64,000 nt of DNA from Allobosea sp. CRIB-10. GTDB taxonomy: Bacteria > Pseudomonadota > Alphaproteobacteria > Rhizobiales > Beijerinckiaceae. Each line of letters opens with the position of its first letter. Positions within the stretch are counted from its first letter, which is position 1. Shown here piece after piece: positions 26,351 through 35,007 of the stretch. A program made the translations under genes and the position numbers. The notes beneath the pieces were generated by a model that worked only from the letters and a program-made list of their open reading frames with translations, was not told where the DNA came from and ran no database searches. Where the stretch lies: contig NZ_FOKP01000012.1 of assembly GCF_900112185.1 (NCBI RefSeq), positions 1 through 64,000 of the forward strand. Direction: 5' to 3'.

Positions 26351-28891
26351 TCATTCTGCCGCGGCGAGGCGCGGCAGCGGATTCGGCTTCTGGCCCTTCG
26401 GGGCCGATCCACCGAAGCGTTTCAGACGCAGGGCATTGGCGAGCACGCTGACGCTGGACAGCGCCATGGCAAGGCCTGCGAACATCGGCGACATCAGGAT
26501 GCCGAAAGCTGGGTAGAGCGCGCCGGCGGCGACCGGAATCAGCACCACGTTGTAGCCGAAGGCCCAGGCCAGGTTCTGGCGGATGTTCGCGATTGTCGCC
26601 TGCGACAGGGCGATGGCTTTGGCCACGCCGTTGAGGTCGCCCGACATCAGCACGACGTCGGCGCTCTCGATGGCGATATCGGTGCCTGTGCCGATCGCGA
26701 CTCCGACGTCAGCTTGCGCGAGGGCAGGGGCGTCGTTGATCCCGTCTCCGACGAAGGCGACCTTGGTCCCGCCGGCCTGCAGCGATTTGACGACCTCCGC
26801 CTTGCCCGTCGGCAGCACTTCGGCAACGACCTCGTCGATGCCGAGCCGTTTTGCAATGGCGTCCGCCGTACGCTTGTTGTCGCCCGTGATCATCACCACG
26901 CGCAATCCGAGGTCATGCAGCGCGGCGATGGCTTCGGACGTGGTCTCCTTGATTGGATCAGCCACGGCCACGATTGCGGCAAGCTTGCCATCTATGGCCG
27001 CAAAGAGCGGCGTTTTGCCGGCGTCGCCGAGATGGGCAGCGGCGTCTGCGAACAGCGCAAGGTCGAGGCCGAGGCGGCGCATCAGCCGGTCCGCGCCGAT
27101 CTCAATCGTCCGGCCATCAACCTTCGCGCTGACCCCGAAGCCCGGCTCACCGGCGAAATCCGTCGGCTCGGCTAATGCGAGGCCGCGCTGGCGCGCCGCA
27201 GTCACGATTGCCTCGGCGACCGGATGCTCCGAGCGCGTCTCGACGGAAGCCATCAGGCGCAGCACCTCGGCTTCAGTGAAGCCGGCTGCGACCGTGATGT
27301 CGGTCAGTTCGGGCTTGCCCTTTGTCAGGGTGCCCGTTTTGTCCAGCGCCACGACCTTCGCATCCTTCAGCGACTGAAGCGCCTCGCCTTGACGGAAGAG
27401 AATGCCGAGCTCGGCGCCCTTGCCGGTGCCGACCATGATCGAGGTCGGCGTCGCCAGCCCCATCGCGCAGGGGCAGGCGATGATCAGGACGGCGACCGCG
27501 TTGACGAGCGCGTAGGATAGGGCTGGGCTCGGGCCGAAGGCGAGCCAAGCTGCGAAGGTGAGCAGAGCGAGCGCGATCACCGCGGGCACGAACCACATCG
27601 TCACTCTGTCGACCAGTGCCTGAATCGGCAGCTTGGTTCCCTGCGCCGCCTCGACAGTCCGAACGATCTGAGCAAGCAGCGTCTCAGTGCCGACTTTCTG
27701 CGCTGTGAAACGGAAGGCGCCGGTGCCGTTGACCGTGCCGCCGGTGACGGCCGAGCCCGGATCTTTTCGGGCGGGAATGGGCTCGCCGGTGATCATCGCC
27801 TCATCGACATAAGAGAGGCCGTCGATGACCTCGCCATCGACCGGAATGCGCTCGCCCGGTCGGACGATCACGGTGTCACCTGGGACAACGGCATCGATCG
27901 CAACATCGATCTCGCTGCCGTCGCGCAGCACGCGCGCTGATTTCGGCTGCAGGGACATTAAGCGGCGAATGGCCTCGCTGGTGCGGCCCTTGGCGCGCGC
28001 CTCGAACCAGCGGCCGGTCAGGATCAGCGTGACGATGACCGCACCAGCCTCGAAATAGGTGTAGTCCGTGCCGTCCGGCAGCAATCCAGGCGCGAAGGTC
28101 GCGACCGTCGAATAGAGGTAAGCGGCGCTCGTCCCGAGCATCACCAGTGAATTCATGTCTGGCGCGCCGCGCAGCAGCGCCGGCCAGCCTTTCTGGAGAA
28201 AGCGCAGGCCCGGCCCGAATTGCACGAAGCTGGCGAGCAAAAAGGACATGACCTTGATGTTGAACTCGCCGACCCGCCCGGCCAGAAAATGGTGCAGCGG
28301 CTCGGACAAATGCATGCCCATTTCGAAGACAAGGAGCGGGACCGTGGCGATCGCGGCAACCGCAACTGCGCGCTTCAGCTTCGCCTGTTCCTCGTCGCGT
28401 GCCTTTTGCTCGCGATCGCTCGTGTAGGCCCCGGATTGAACCAGCTCGGCTTCGTACCCGACTGTGACGACGGCGGCGATGAGGGACGACTTCAGATCAC
28501 CGCTGCCCAGTGAGCGCACGGATGCGCGCTCGGTCGCCAGATTGACGCTGGCCTCCACGACGCCCGGCACCGCCTTCAGCGCCTTCTCGACCCGCCCGAC
28601 ACAAGACGCACAGGTCATGCCCGCGATCTTCAGTTCGATCGTGCTCTCGGCCGGCTCGTAGCCCGCATTGCGAATCGCCTCGGCGATCGGGCCAATATCG
28701 ACTTTTGCGTCAGACAACGTGACCTGGGCCCTTTCGGTCGCAAGGTTGATTGCGACCGATTTAACGCCCTCCACCGCAGCCACCGCGCGCTCGACGCGGC
28801 CAACACAGGAGGCACAGGTCATTCCGGCCACAGGAATATCGAGATGGGCCGCGGGAATGCCCGCGCTTCTTGCCATCGTTGCAGTCGACAT
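26351..28891 (-). CDS. copA: P1B-1 copper-exporting ATPase CopA
   Basis: An 846-residue Cu(I) pump with two N-terminal HMA domains (GMTCASC at 23-29 and again at 91-97), eight predicted membrane helices, the CPC site at about 473-475 ([13 protein letters not shown]), phosphorylation motif DKTGTLT, and ATP-binding [11 protein letters not shown] chose ATG 28891, with ggagag upstream; the longer frame to 28936 overlaps the promoter. It is transcribed from a CueR-type promoter at 28920-28950 and leads the copA-cueR-aminotransferase operon. Confidence 0.96.
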   Translation of the reverse strand: MSTATMARSAGIPAAHLDIPVAGMTCASCVGRVERAVAAVEGVKSVAINLATERAQVTLSDAKVDIGPIAEAIRNAGYEPAESTIELKIAGMTCASCVGRVEKALKAVPGVVEASVNLATERASVRSLGSGDLKSSLIAAVVTVGYEAELVQSGAYTSDREQKARDEEQAKLKRAVAVAAIATVPLLVFEMGMHLSEPLHHFLAGRVGEFNIKVMSFLLASFVQFGPGLRFLQKGWPALLRGAPDMNSLVMLGTSAAYLYSTVATFAPGLLPDGTDYTYFEAGAVIVTLILTGRWFEARAKGRTSEAIRRLMSLQPKSARVLRDGSEIDVAIDAVVPGDTVIVRPGERIPVDGEVIDGLSYVDEAMITGEPIPARKDPGSAVTGGTVNGTGAFRFTAQKVGTETLLAQIVRTVEAAQGTKLPIQALVDRVTMWFVPAVIALALLTFAAWLAFGPSPALSYALVNAVAVLIIACPCAMGLATPTSIMVGTGKGAELGILFRQGEALQSLKDAKVVALDKTGTLTKGKPELTDITVAAGFTEAEVLRLMASVETRSEHPVAEAIVTAARQRGLALAEPTDFAGEPGFGVSAKVDGRTIEIGADRLMRRLGLDLALFADAAAHLGDAGKTPLFAAIDGKLAAIVAVADPIKETTSEAIAALHDLGLRVVMITGDNKRTADAIAKRLGIDEVVAEVLPTGKAEVVKSLQAGGTKVAFVGDGINDAPALAQADVGVAIGTGTDIAIESADVVLMSGDLNGVAKAIALSQATIANIRQNLAWAFGYNVVLIPVAAGALYPAFGILMSPMFAGLAMALSSVSVLANALRLKRFGGSAPKGQKPNPLPRLAAAE

Positions 28892-28919
28892 GACGTCTCT
28901 CCGAACCGTGATGGCAACG

Positions 28920-28950
28920 GATATGCTCCTTCCCATAATGGTAAGGTCAA
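28920..28950 (-). promoter_or_regulatory. CueR-type promoter of copA
   Basis: On the minus strand, -35 TTGACC (28945-28950), a 19-bp spacer holding the near-palindrome CCTTACCATTATGGGAAGG (28928-28946), and -10 CATATC (28920-28925). The start codon of copA follows about 30 bp downstream. Layout and dyad match MerR-class metal promoters. Confidence 0.8.
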
Positions 28951-29023
28951 GGACTTTCGCGTCGCTTAGAGCAGAAATATCGAGAGCGGTTTTGGCTATT
29001 GGCTCGCCCGCAAAAAAAGGCCC

Positions 29024-29054
29024 TTGACCTTACCACTGTGGAAAGCTGCAGCCT
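29024..29054 (+). promoter_or_regulatory. CueR-type promoter of copZ2 (and possibly aapJQMP)
   Basis: The plus strand has -35 TTGACC (29024-29029) and a dyad CTTACCAC-T-GTGGAAAG at 29029-29045 with one mismatch, with a 19-bp spacer to a weak -10 at 29049-29054. It diverges from the copA promoter 75 bp away. The first gene is copZ2 at 29090. Confidence 0.7.
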
Positions 29055-29089
29055 CGGTTCACTGCCAACTGAACAGGAGGGCCGCAGCG

Positions 29090-29362
29090 ATGTGCTCGTG
29101 CCAAGAACATTCCAAGTCCACGACCGAGACTGCGGCGAAGCCGCTGGATAACGGCGTGAGTTTCCGGGTCGATGACATGACCTGCGGCCACTGCGCCGGC
29201 ACCATCAAGAAGGCCATCGAGACGACCTTGCCGGGGACGGCGGTGAACGCCGATCCGGAGTCCAAGCTTGTGACCGTGGAGGGCTATGGCGACTACGCGG
29301 CGATCAAATCGATCGTGATCGGCGCCGGCTACACCCCGAGCGCGGCGCCTGCGTCAGCCTAA
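29090..29362 (+). CDS. copZ: Copper chaperone with one heavy-metal-associated domain, copy 2
   Basis: A 90-residue paralogue of the chaperone at 12.3 kb, with the same MCSC..H N-terminus, the metal site DMTCGHCAGTIKKAIE and the ending AIKSIV.GAGYTPS. The start follows aacaggaggg. It is 87 bp upstream of aapJ, with only a hairpin lacking a U-tract between, so read-through into the amino-acid transporter genes is likely. Confidence 0.93.
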   Translation: MCSCQEHSKSTTETAAKPLDNGVSFRVDDMTCGHCAGTIKKAIETTLPGTAVNADPESKLVTVEGYGDYAAIKSIVIGAGYTPSAAPASA

Positions 29363-29389
29363 TCGACTTCATGCGGGTGAAGGCGGCGC

Positions 29390-29410
29390 GGATCAGGCAC
29401 TCCCTGATCC
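29390..29410 (+). other. Stem-loop between copZ2 and aapJ
   Basis: GGATCAGG at 29390-29397 pairs perfectly with CCTGATCC at 29403-29410 around a 5-base loop. The following bases are tgaaagac, not a U-run, so it is more likely an mRNA processing or stability element than a terminator. Confidence 0.5.
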
Positions 29411-29448
29411 TGAAAGACCGTCCGTCCGGGCAACAGAGGGGTTCAATC

Positions 29449-30480
29449 ATGAAGAAGCTGACGATCGTTCTGGCTGCGCTGGCTTTCGCCGGTGCGGCCA
29501 CTAACACTGCCGGCGCAGCCGATGGCGATACGGTCAAGGCCATCAAGGCGCGTGGCGAATTGCTCTGCGGCGTCTCGACGGGGGTTTCGACCGGGATGTC
29601 GACGCTCGACAATCAGGGCAACTGGAAAGGCATGGAGGTCGAATTCTGCCGCGGATTGGCTGCGGCGGTGCTCGGCGATCCCAGCAAGGTCAAGTTCGTC
29701 CCGCTGGAATTCAGGGTTGCCTTCACCACGCTTCAGTCAGGCGCGGCCGATATCCTGGCGCGAACCGCAACCTGGAGCTATTCGCGCGACACGTCGCTGA
29801 ACCTCGATTGGGCCGGCGTCTACATGTATGACGGCCAGGGATTCATGGTCGCCAAGAAGCTCGGCGCCAAGAGCGGCAAGGAGCTGAACGGCGCCTCGAT
29901 TTGCGTCTCGGCCGGCACCACCTCGGAGCTGAACCTCGCGGACTATTTTCGCGCGAACAACCTCAAGTTCACCGCCATCACCGGCTCGACGCGAGAACAG
30001 AACCAGCAGAACCTCGAAGCCGGCCGTTGCGATGCCTATTCCAACGAGCGCGGCGGTCTCGCGGCAAGCCGCACTGCCATGAAGAACCCGGACGACTGGG
30101 TCATTCTGCCGGATGTCTTCTCGAAGGAGCCCTTGGGGCCGACGGTTCGGCAGGATGATGCGCGTTTCCGCGACATCGTCGCCTGGACCTTGAACATCAT
30201 CGTGGCGGCGGAAGAGTTCGGCATCACCAGGGCCAACGTCTCCGAACTCACGAAGACATCGACGAATCCGGAAGTGCAGCGCATGCTCGGCAAGTCCGGG
30301 GAGTTCGGGAAGATGCTCGGCCTTGAACAGGACTGGGCCGCCAAGGTGATCGCGACGACGGGCAATTACGCCGAGCTCTACGATCGAAACCTCGGCAATG
30401 GCAGCCCGATCAAACTGGAGCGTGGCCTGAATTCGCTCTGGAGCAATGGCGGGCTTCTTTACAGCCCTCCTTTCCGCTGA
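29449..30480 (+). CDS. aapJ: Periplasmic amino-acid-binding protein AapJ
   Basis: A 343-residue family-3 solute-binding protein with signal peptide (cleavage near AGAAD). Family motifs are AIKARGELLCGVSTG, WSYSRDTSLNLDWAGVYMYD, GASICVSAGTTSELNLADYF and GRCDAYSNERGGL. It begins the only complete aap set here and should deliver polar amino acids to AapQM. Its order after a CueR promoter and copper chaperone is the unusual feature. The ATG at 29449 follows cagaggggtt. Confidence 0.93.
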   Translation: MKKLTIVLAALAFAGAATNTAGAADGDTVKAIKARGELLCGVSTGVSTGMSTLDNQGNWKGMEVEFCRGLAAAVLGDPSKVKFVPLEFRVAFTTLQSGAADILARTATWSYSRDTSLNLDWAGVYMYDGQGFMVAKKLGAKSGKELNGASICVSAGTTSELNLADYFRANNLKFTAITGSTREQNQQNLEAGRCDAYSNERGGLAASRTAMKNPDDWVILPDVFSKEPLGPTVRQDDARFRDIVAWTLNIIVAAEEFGITRANVSELTKTSTNPEVQRMLGKSGEFGKMLGLEQDWAAKVIATTGNYAELYDRNLGNGSPIKLERGLNSLWSNGGLLYSPPFR

Positions 30481-30490
30481 ACGGTGAAGC

Positions 30491-30510
30491 GGCGAGGCCC
30501 CGGCCTCGCC
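30491..30510 (+). other. Stem-loop between aapJ and aapQ
   Basis: GGCGAGGC at 30491-30498 pairs with GCCTCGCC at 30503-30510 around a 4-base loop. Such loops after binding-protein genes commonly stabilise the 5' message and lower permease expression; that role here is inference. Confidence 0.5.
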
Positions 30511-30535
30511 GGATGCCCAGCCGGGACCTTCGGCC

Positions 30536-31735
30536 ATGACATTGACAGGCCTGTTTTCTCTAAAGGCAACCGAGCGTCCGGCAGCTCCGTCGCGGGCCCT
30601 GACCGGACGGCAACGTCGTCATCTCGCTTGTCAGGCGGTCTTCCTGCTCGCAATCGGACTACTGCTCTGGGCTGCGTGGCAGAATGTCGAGACCAATCTG
30701 GCCGCGCGCAAGCTTGCACTGGGGTTCGATTTCCTCGGGCAGGAGGCGGGCTTCGGCATTCCCTTCACCGTCATCCCTTATAGCGAGACCGACACCTATT
30801 TCAGGGTCTTTCTTGTTGGCCTCGCCAACACGATCCTGGTGTCGATCCTCGGCATCATCCTGGCGACGATCCTCGGCTTCGTCATCGGCATCGCGCGTCT
30901 GTCGCCCAACTGGGCCGTCGCCAAGGCGGCCTTGGTGTATGTTGAAACGGTTAGGAATCTGCCGCTCCTGCTGCACGTGCTGATCTGGTACAACGTTGCG
31001 ATCCGATCCCTGCCGCCGGCCCGGCAGGCGATCGGCCTTTTCGACAGTATTTTCCTCAGTAACCGCGGGATCGTCGTTCCGTCGCTTCAAATCGGCCTGG
31101 GTTGGGGTCCACTCGCCCTCGTCGCGGGGGCTTCGACCCTCTCGGTGATTGCCATTCTCCGCCATGCGCGTCGCCGTCGCGACGAGACCGGGCAGGGCGC
31201 AGCTGTTGCGGTTCCTGTCTCTCTGATCTTGGCCGCGACCAGCGTCGTGCTCGCGGCATGGGGCGGCATCGGCATCAGTTGGCCGGCGCTGCAAGGCTTC
31301 AGCTTTTCCGGCGGCATGGCGCTCTCGCCGGAGCTTGCGGCCTTGGTGATCGCACTTGCGATCTACAACGCTTCCTTCATCGCCGAACTGGTGCGCGGGT
31401 CGATCGAAGCCATCGGCAAGGGCCAGCGCGAAGCGGCCGCCTCGCTCGGGCTCGACCGTGCCAAAATTTTGAAGCTAGTGATTATCCCCCAGGCCATGCG
31501 CGTGCTCGTGCCGCCGCTGACGAACCAGTACCTCCATCTCGTCAAGGCGTCGTCGCTCGCGACCGTCATCGGCTACCCCGATCTCGTAAACGTCTTCGTC
31601 GGCACGAGCCTCAACCAGACGGGCCGGGCAATCGAGATCATGACCATGACCATGCTGGTCTATCTCACCCTCAGCCTGATCATCACTGGCCTTAGCAACC
31701 TCTATGGCCATCGCATCAGGATCGTCGAACGATGA
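30536..31735 (+). CDS. aapQ: General L-amino-acid ABC permease AapQ
   Basis: A 399-residue inner-membrane permease, full length for AapQ. It has an N-terminal helix near 32-50, a periplasmic loop, then helices with ETDTYFRVFLVGLANTILVS and the cytoplasmic EAA loop (EAIGKGQREAAASLGLDRAK). The C-terminus IRIVER matches the truncated copy at 9.6-10.25 kb. Its stop overlaps the aapM start by 4 bases. Confidence 0.94.
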   Translation: MTLTGLFSLKATERPAAPSRALTGRQRRHLACQAVFLLAIGLLLWAAWQNVETNLAARKLALGFDFLGQEAGFGIPFTVIPYSETDTYFRVFLVGLANTILVSILGIILATILGFVIGIARLSPNWAVAKAALVYVETVRNLPLLLHVLIWYNVAIRSLPPARQAIGLFDSIFLSNRGIVVPSLQIGLGWGPLALVAGASTLSVIAILRHARRRRDETGQGAAVAVPVSLILAATSVVLAAWGGIGISWPALQGFSFSGGMALSPELAALVIALAIYNASFIAELVRGSIEAIGKGQREAAASLGLDRAKILKLVIIPQAMRVLVPPLTNQYLHLVKASSLATVIGYPDLVNVFVGTSLNQTGRAIEIMTMTMLVYLTLSLIITGLSNLYGHRIRIVER

Positions 31736-32838
31736 GCACGATTGCGAATTCGAATCCGACTGATGGTGGCCCTAGCCGCTATCACGCCCGTTCGCTCGTC
31801 ATATGGGCGCGCACCAACCTGTTCGCCCGCCCGATCGACGTCATCCTCACGTCCGGAATTGCCCTCGCAGCCGTCGCCTTGATCTGGGCCGTCTTGCCAT
31901 GGGCGATCCTCGATGCGACTTGGCAAGGATCCAGCCGGGCCGATTGCCGGCCGGACGCGGCCTGCTGGGCTTTCATCATCAATCGCTCGGGTCAATTCAT
32001 CTATGGCTTCTACCCGGCCACCGAGCGCTGGCGCGTCGATCTGGTCTTTCTCGCCTTCGCAGCGGCGCTGCTGGTCCTCTTGAACCGGCGGCTAGCGGGC
32101 AAGCAGGTCGCCGCTGCATTCCTCATTCTCGTCTTCCCATTCCTGTCCTTTGTGCTGCTTCATGGCGGTATCGGCGGGCTACCGCGTGTGACGACGGAGA
32201 AATGGGGTGGGCTTTCACTGACGATCCTTCTCGGCGTCGCCGGGATCGTCGTTTCCTTCCCGATCGCCATTGTCCTGGCCCTGGGGCGTCAAAGCGAGAT
32301 GCCGGTGCTGCGCTGGGCGAGCGTTGGTTATATCGAGATTTGCCGCGGCCTGCCGTTGATCGCCGTGCTGTTCATGGCGCGCATCCTGCTCCCATACGCA
32401 TTCCCTCCGGGCACGGAATTCGACCCGCTGGCACTCGCCGTGGTCGGCATCATCTTGTTCGAGAGCGCCTATCTCGCCGAGGTCTTCCGCGGCGGGCTCC
32501 AGGCAATCCCGAAAGGCCAGGCCGAAGCCGCTTCGGCCATCGGCTTCGGATACTGGCGGACGGCGATCTACATCACGCTGCCCCAGATGCTGCGCATGGT
32601 TGTCCCCGGCATCGTCAACAACGCGATCGCCCTGCTCAAAAACACAACCCTGGTGGTGATCCTGGGCCTTTTCGAAGTCCTGAACATCGTGGCGGCTGGC
32701 GCAGCCGACCCGGACTGGCTCGGTCTGCATGCGGAAGGTTACATCTTCGTGGGGCTGGTCTTCTGGACGCTCTGCTTCGGGATGTCGCGGTACAGCCAGC
32801 GGCTCGAACGCGACATGAGATCGGCGGAGCGCGCGTGA
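31732..32838 (+). CDS. aapM: General L-amino-acid ABC permease AapM, copy 2
   Basis: A 368-residue permease pairing with AapQ, with EICRGLPLIAVLFMARILLP and the EAA loop (QAIPKGQAEAASAIGFGYWRT). It is clearly homologous to copy 1 at 10.3 kb but divergent along its length, so the two are not a recent duplication. Start and stop both overlap neighbouring genes, showing tight coupling. Confidence 0.94.
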   Translation: MSTIANSNPTDGGPSRYHARSLVIWARTNLFARPIDVILTSGIALAAVALIWAVLPWAILDATWQGSSRADCRPDAACWAFIINRSGQFIYGFYPATERWRVDLVFLAFAAALLVLLNRRLAGKQVAAAFLILVFPFLSFVLLHGGIGGLPRVTTEKWGGLSLTILLGVAGIVVSFPIAIVLALGRQSEMPVLRWASVGYIEICRGLPLIAVLFMARILLPYAFPPGTEFDPLALAVVGIILFESAYLAEVFRGGLQAIPKGQAEAASAIGFGYWRTAIYITLPQMLRMVVPGIVNNAIALLKNTTLVVILGLFEVLNIVAAGAADPDWLGLHAEGYIFVGLVFWTLCFGMSRYSQRLERDMRSAERA

Positions 32839-33617
32839 TGGTGTTGGCAGCGCAACGGCCGATCCTCGAGATCGCGGGCCTGAACAAGTGGTTCGGCGCT
32901 ATGCATGCCCTGCGCGACATCGATCTCAGTATCACCGCCGGCGAAAAAATCGTCGTTTGCGGTCCGTCAGGGTCTGGCAAGTCGACGATAGTTCGATGCG
33001 TCAACGCGCTTGAGCGCTATCAGACGGGCGAGGTCCGGCTGGAGGGCCGCCTGGTGAATGCCGATTGCGACAGCCTGCTCTCGGTCCGCCGCGAGGTCGG
33101 GATGGTGTTCCAGTCGTTCAACCTGTTCCCGCATCTGTCCGTCATTGACAATGTGACGCTTGGTCCGCGCAAGCTTCTCAAAATCGGCCGCGAGGAGGCC
33201 GAGCATCGCGCGATGGAGCTCTTGGCGCGCGTCAGGCTCGCCGATCAGGCGCGAAAGGTCCCATCACAGCTCTCAGGCGGCCAGCAGCAGCGGGTTGCGA
33301 TCGCACGGGCCCTGGCGATGAGGCCGAAGCTGATGCTCTTCGACGAGCCGACCTCAGCCCTCGATCCCGAGATGGTCAAGGAGGTACTCGACGTGATGAT
33401 GTCCCTGGCGCACGAGGGCATGACCATGATCTGCGTGACCCATGAGATGGGCTTTGCGCGAGCGGTGGCCGACCGGATTGTCTTCATGGCCGACGGCGCG
33501 ATCCAGGAAACGGCGCTTCCGGAGGCCTTCTTCTGCGGCGACTGCTGCGCGCGCGCCAGGCAGTTCATTTCGCATGTCATGAAGGAGCGCCTCGCGTCGC
33601 AACCCGGCGAGCCCTGA
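32838..33617 (+). CDS. aapP: Amino-acid ABC ATPase AapP, copy 2, with Cys-rich C-terminus
   Basis: A 259-residue ATPase with Walker [10 protein letters not shown], signature LSGGQQQR, Walker [11 protein letters not shown] and switch THEMGFARA. The C-terminus departs from the family: where copy 1 has [18 protein letters not shown], this copy has FFCGDCCARARQFISHVM plus a tail, placing three Cys in a CxxCC cluster. In a copper island this might sense or bind Cu(I), but disulfide or neutral drift are alternatives. ATG 32838 overlaps the aapM stop. Confidence 0.93.
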   Translation: MVLAAQRPILEIAGLNKWFGAMHALRDIDLSITAGEKIVVCGPSGSGKSTIVRCVNALERYQTGEVRLEGRLVNADCDSLLSVRREVGMVFQSFNLFPHLSVIDNVTLGPRKLLKIGREEAEHRAMELLARVRLADQARKVPSQLSGGQQQRVAIARALAMRPKLMLFDEPTSALDPEMVKEVLDVMMSLAHEGMTMICVTHEMGFARAVADRIVFMADGAIQETALPEAFFCGDCCARARQFISHVMKERLASQPGEP

Positions 33618-33623
33618 TCGCCT

Positions 33624-34091
33624 TCAGTAGCGCGCAAGAATGGCCTTCATCTGAGCGATTTCCTTCTCCTGCGAGGTCACGATGTCGCGGCAAAGCGCGG
33701 TGATTTCCGGATCGGTTATGGACGCTTGGTTGCACATCAAGATCGCGCCCGAATGGTGGGGGATCATCGAGCGCAGGAACTCGGCGTTGCCGACGCCAGC
33801 TTGCGTGCGCATCGCGACAAAGCTGGCGAGGAATATCAACAGGGCGCCGGCTCCGATGATCATGTTGAGGCGCTGCGACGGAAACATCGAGCGCATCGAG
33901 CCGAGCATGATGATGGTCATCGGCGCGACCATCATAAGCGTCATGTAGACGTTGTTGAGATTGAAGTGGAAATGCCGAAGCGTTGCGATCATCGTGTACA
34001 TGACGAGGTACATGACGATGAAATCCAGCGTCAGTTCGATCGCCAGGCGCCCGTAATGGTTCTGGCCCTTATGGTCACTGCCATGCTCCAT
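33624..34091 (-). CDS. Membrane-anchored DUF305 protein
   Basis: A 155-residue protein with membrane segments at about 17-35, 40-60 and 68-85, followed by a DUF305 domain recognisable by FLRSMIPHHSGAILMCNQA and EKEIAQMKAIL. DUF305 proteins are common in metal and stress islands and have ferritin-like helices with His/Met residues. I chose ATG 34091 because gcaggagg precedes it; a longer start at 34115 is possible. Convergent with aapP. Confidence 0.82.
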   Translation of the reverse strand: MEHGSDHKGQNHYGRLAIELTLDFIVMYLVMYTMIATLRHFHFNLNNVYMTLMMVAPMTIIMLGSMRSMFPSQRLNMIIGAGALLIFLASFVAMRTQAGVGNAEFLRSMIPHHSGAILMCNQASITDPEITALCRDIVTSQEKEIAQMKAILARY

Positions 34092-34155
34092 GGCGGCCTC
34101 CTGCGAAAAGCCCAATTGGTGTCTCGAAATCTTCCAAATAATTCGGGAAGTGCCG

Positions 34156-34539
34156 CTACTTTCCCTTCGTTTTTAGCCATTGATCGATTGTCTCGATCTC
34201 TTTCTCTTGAGCGCTGACGATCTCGTTGGCGAGCTTCTTGACCGCCGGGTCCTTGCCGTTGGCGAGGGCTACCTTGGCCATGTTAATCGCACCTTGATGA
34301 TGAGCTTTCATCTGCATCATGAAATCCACGTCGGCGTCGCCGGTGAATTTCGACGGTATCGCCTGCATCATCCGCATCATGCTCGCCTTGTATTCCTTGG
34401 TTGATGCGGAGTCGGATGCCTCCGGCATCATCATTTTCATAGGCATGTTATCGCCCATCTGCGGCTTCGGAGCTGGTTGGGCGAATGCCGCAGTCATCAT
34501 AGAGGCCGCGAGACCAGCGGTCAGTGCGAGACGCATCAT
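34156..34539 (-). CDS. Periplasmic DUF305 protein, Met-rich
   Basis: A 127-residue exported protein: signal peptide ending TAAFAQ, a Met-rich linker (NMPMKMMMPE), then the DUF305 domain (FMMQMKAHHQGAINMAKVAL and AQEKEIETIDQWL). Met clusters suggest Cu(I) binding. Start MMRLAL at 34539 follows cgaggagaac. It sits between the membrane DUF305 gene and the Csp-like gene on the same strand, probably one operon. Confidence 0.82.
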   Translation of the reverse strand: MMRLALTAGLAASMMTAAFAQPAPKPQMGDNMPMKMMMPEASDSASTKEYKASMMRMMQAIPSKFTGDADVDFMMQMKAHHQGAINMAKVALANGKDPAVKKLANEIVSAQEKEIETIDQWLKTKGK

Positions 34540-34574
34540 GTGAGTTCTCCGAGGAAGAGAGGAAGGAGGAGCGG

Positions 34575-34907
34575 CTACACCGCCATTTTCCGGCAGCTTT
34601 CTGCGCAGCTGCGGCAAGCTTGGACGCAATCGTCCATGTCGCCGATCCGCTCACATTCGTTGGCGCAGTCGTCGCAGATGTCGGCGCATTCGGCGCAGAG
34701 ATGCTTGTGGTGCGGGGAACCGATGATCATGACCTGGGCGCTGGCGCGACAGATCTCGGCGCAGGCGAGCATCAGTTGGATGTGCTCCGGCGCGGCGTGC
34801 TTACCTCCGAGCTTGAGGCAGTGATTTGTGCTCATGCCGAGGCAGGCTTGATAACAATGCAGACATTCGTCGACGCAGGCCTGCATTTCTGGGGCGGGGC
34901 GGTGCAT
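34575..34907 (-). CDS. Four-helix-bundle copper-storage protein (Csp-like)
   Basis: A 110-residue Cys-rich protein with the pattern of Csp proteins: ACVDECLHCYQACL, CLKL, LACAEICRAS, HLCAECADICDDCANECERI and CVQACRSCAESC. There are about 18 cysteines lining a predicted helix bundle that stores many Cu(I) ions. No signal peptide is visible, so it fits the cytosolic Csp3 type. Its promoter region contains the perfect 15-bp palindrome at 34993-35007. Confidence 0.9.
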   Translation of the reverse strand: MHRPAPEMQACVDECLHCYQACLGMSTNHCLKLGGKHAAPEHIQLMLACAEICRASAQVMIIGSPHHKHLCAECADICDDCANECERIGDMDDCVQACRSCAESCRKMAV

Positions 34908-34992
34908 AGCCTATCTCCTTGGGCCCGTTACAGTCGCGGTGAGCTTTGTTGCTCCAGAGAAAGACGCGTGCGGTGAGCGGGGGTTCCTCCCC

Positions 34993-35007
34993 GTTACAAT
35001 CTGTAAC
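34993..35007. promoter_or_regulatory. Candidate operator of the Csp/DUF305 genes
   Basis: GTTACA-ATC-TGTAAC is a perfect 6-3-6 palindrome 86 bp upstream of the Csp-like start and matches the element at 2609-2623 at 13 of 15 bases. It is probably recognised by the same regulator. The remaining stretch 34908-35209 shows no gene. Confidence 0.5.
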
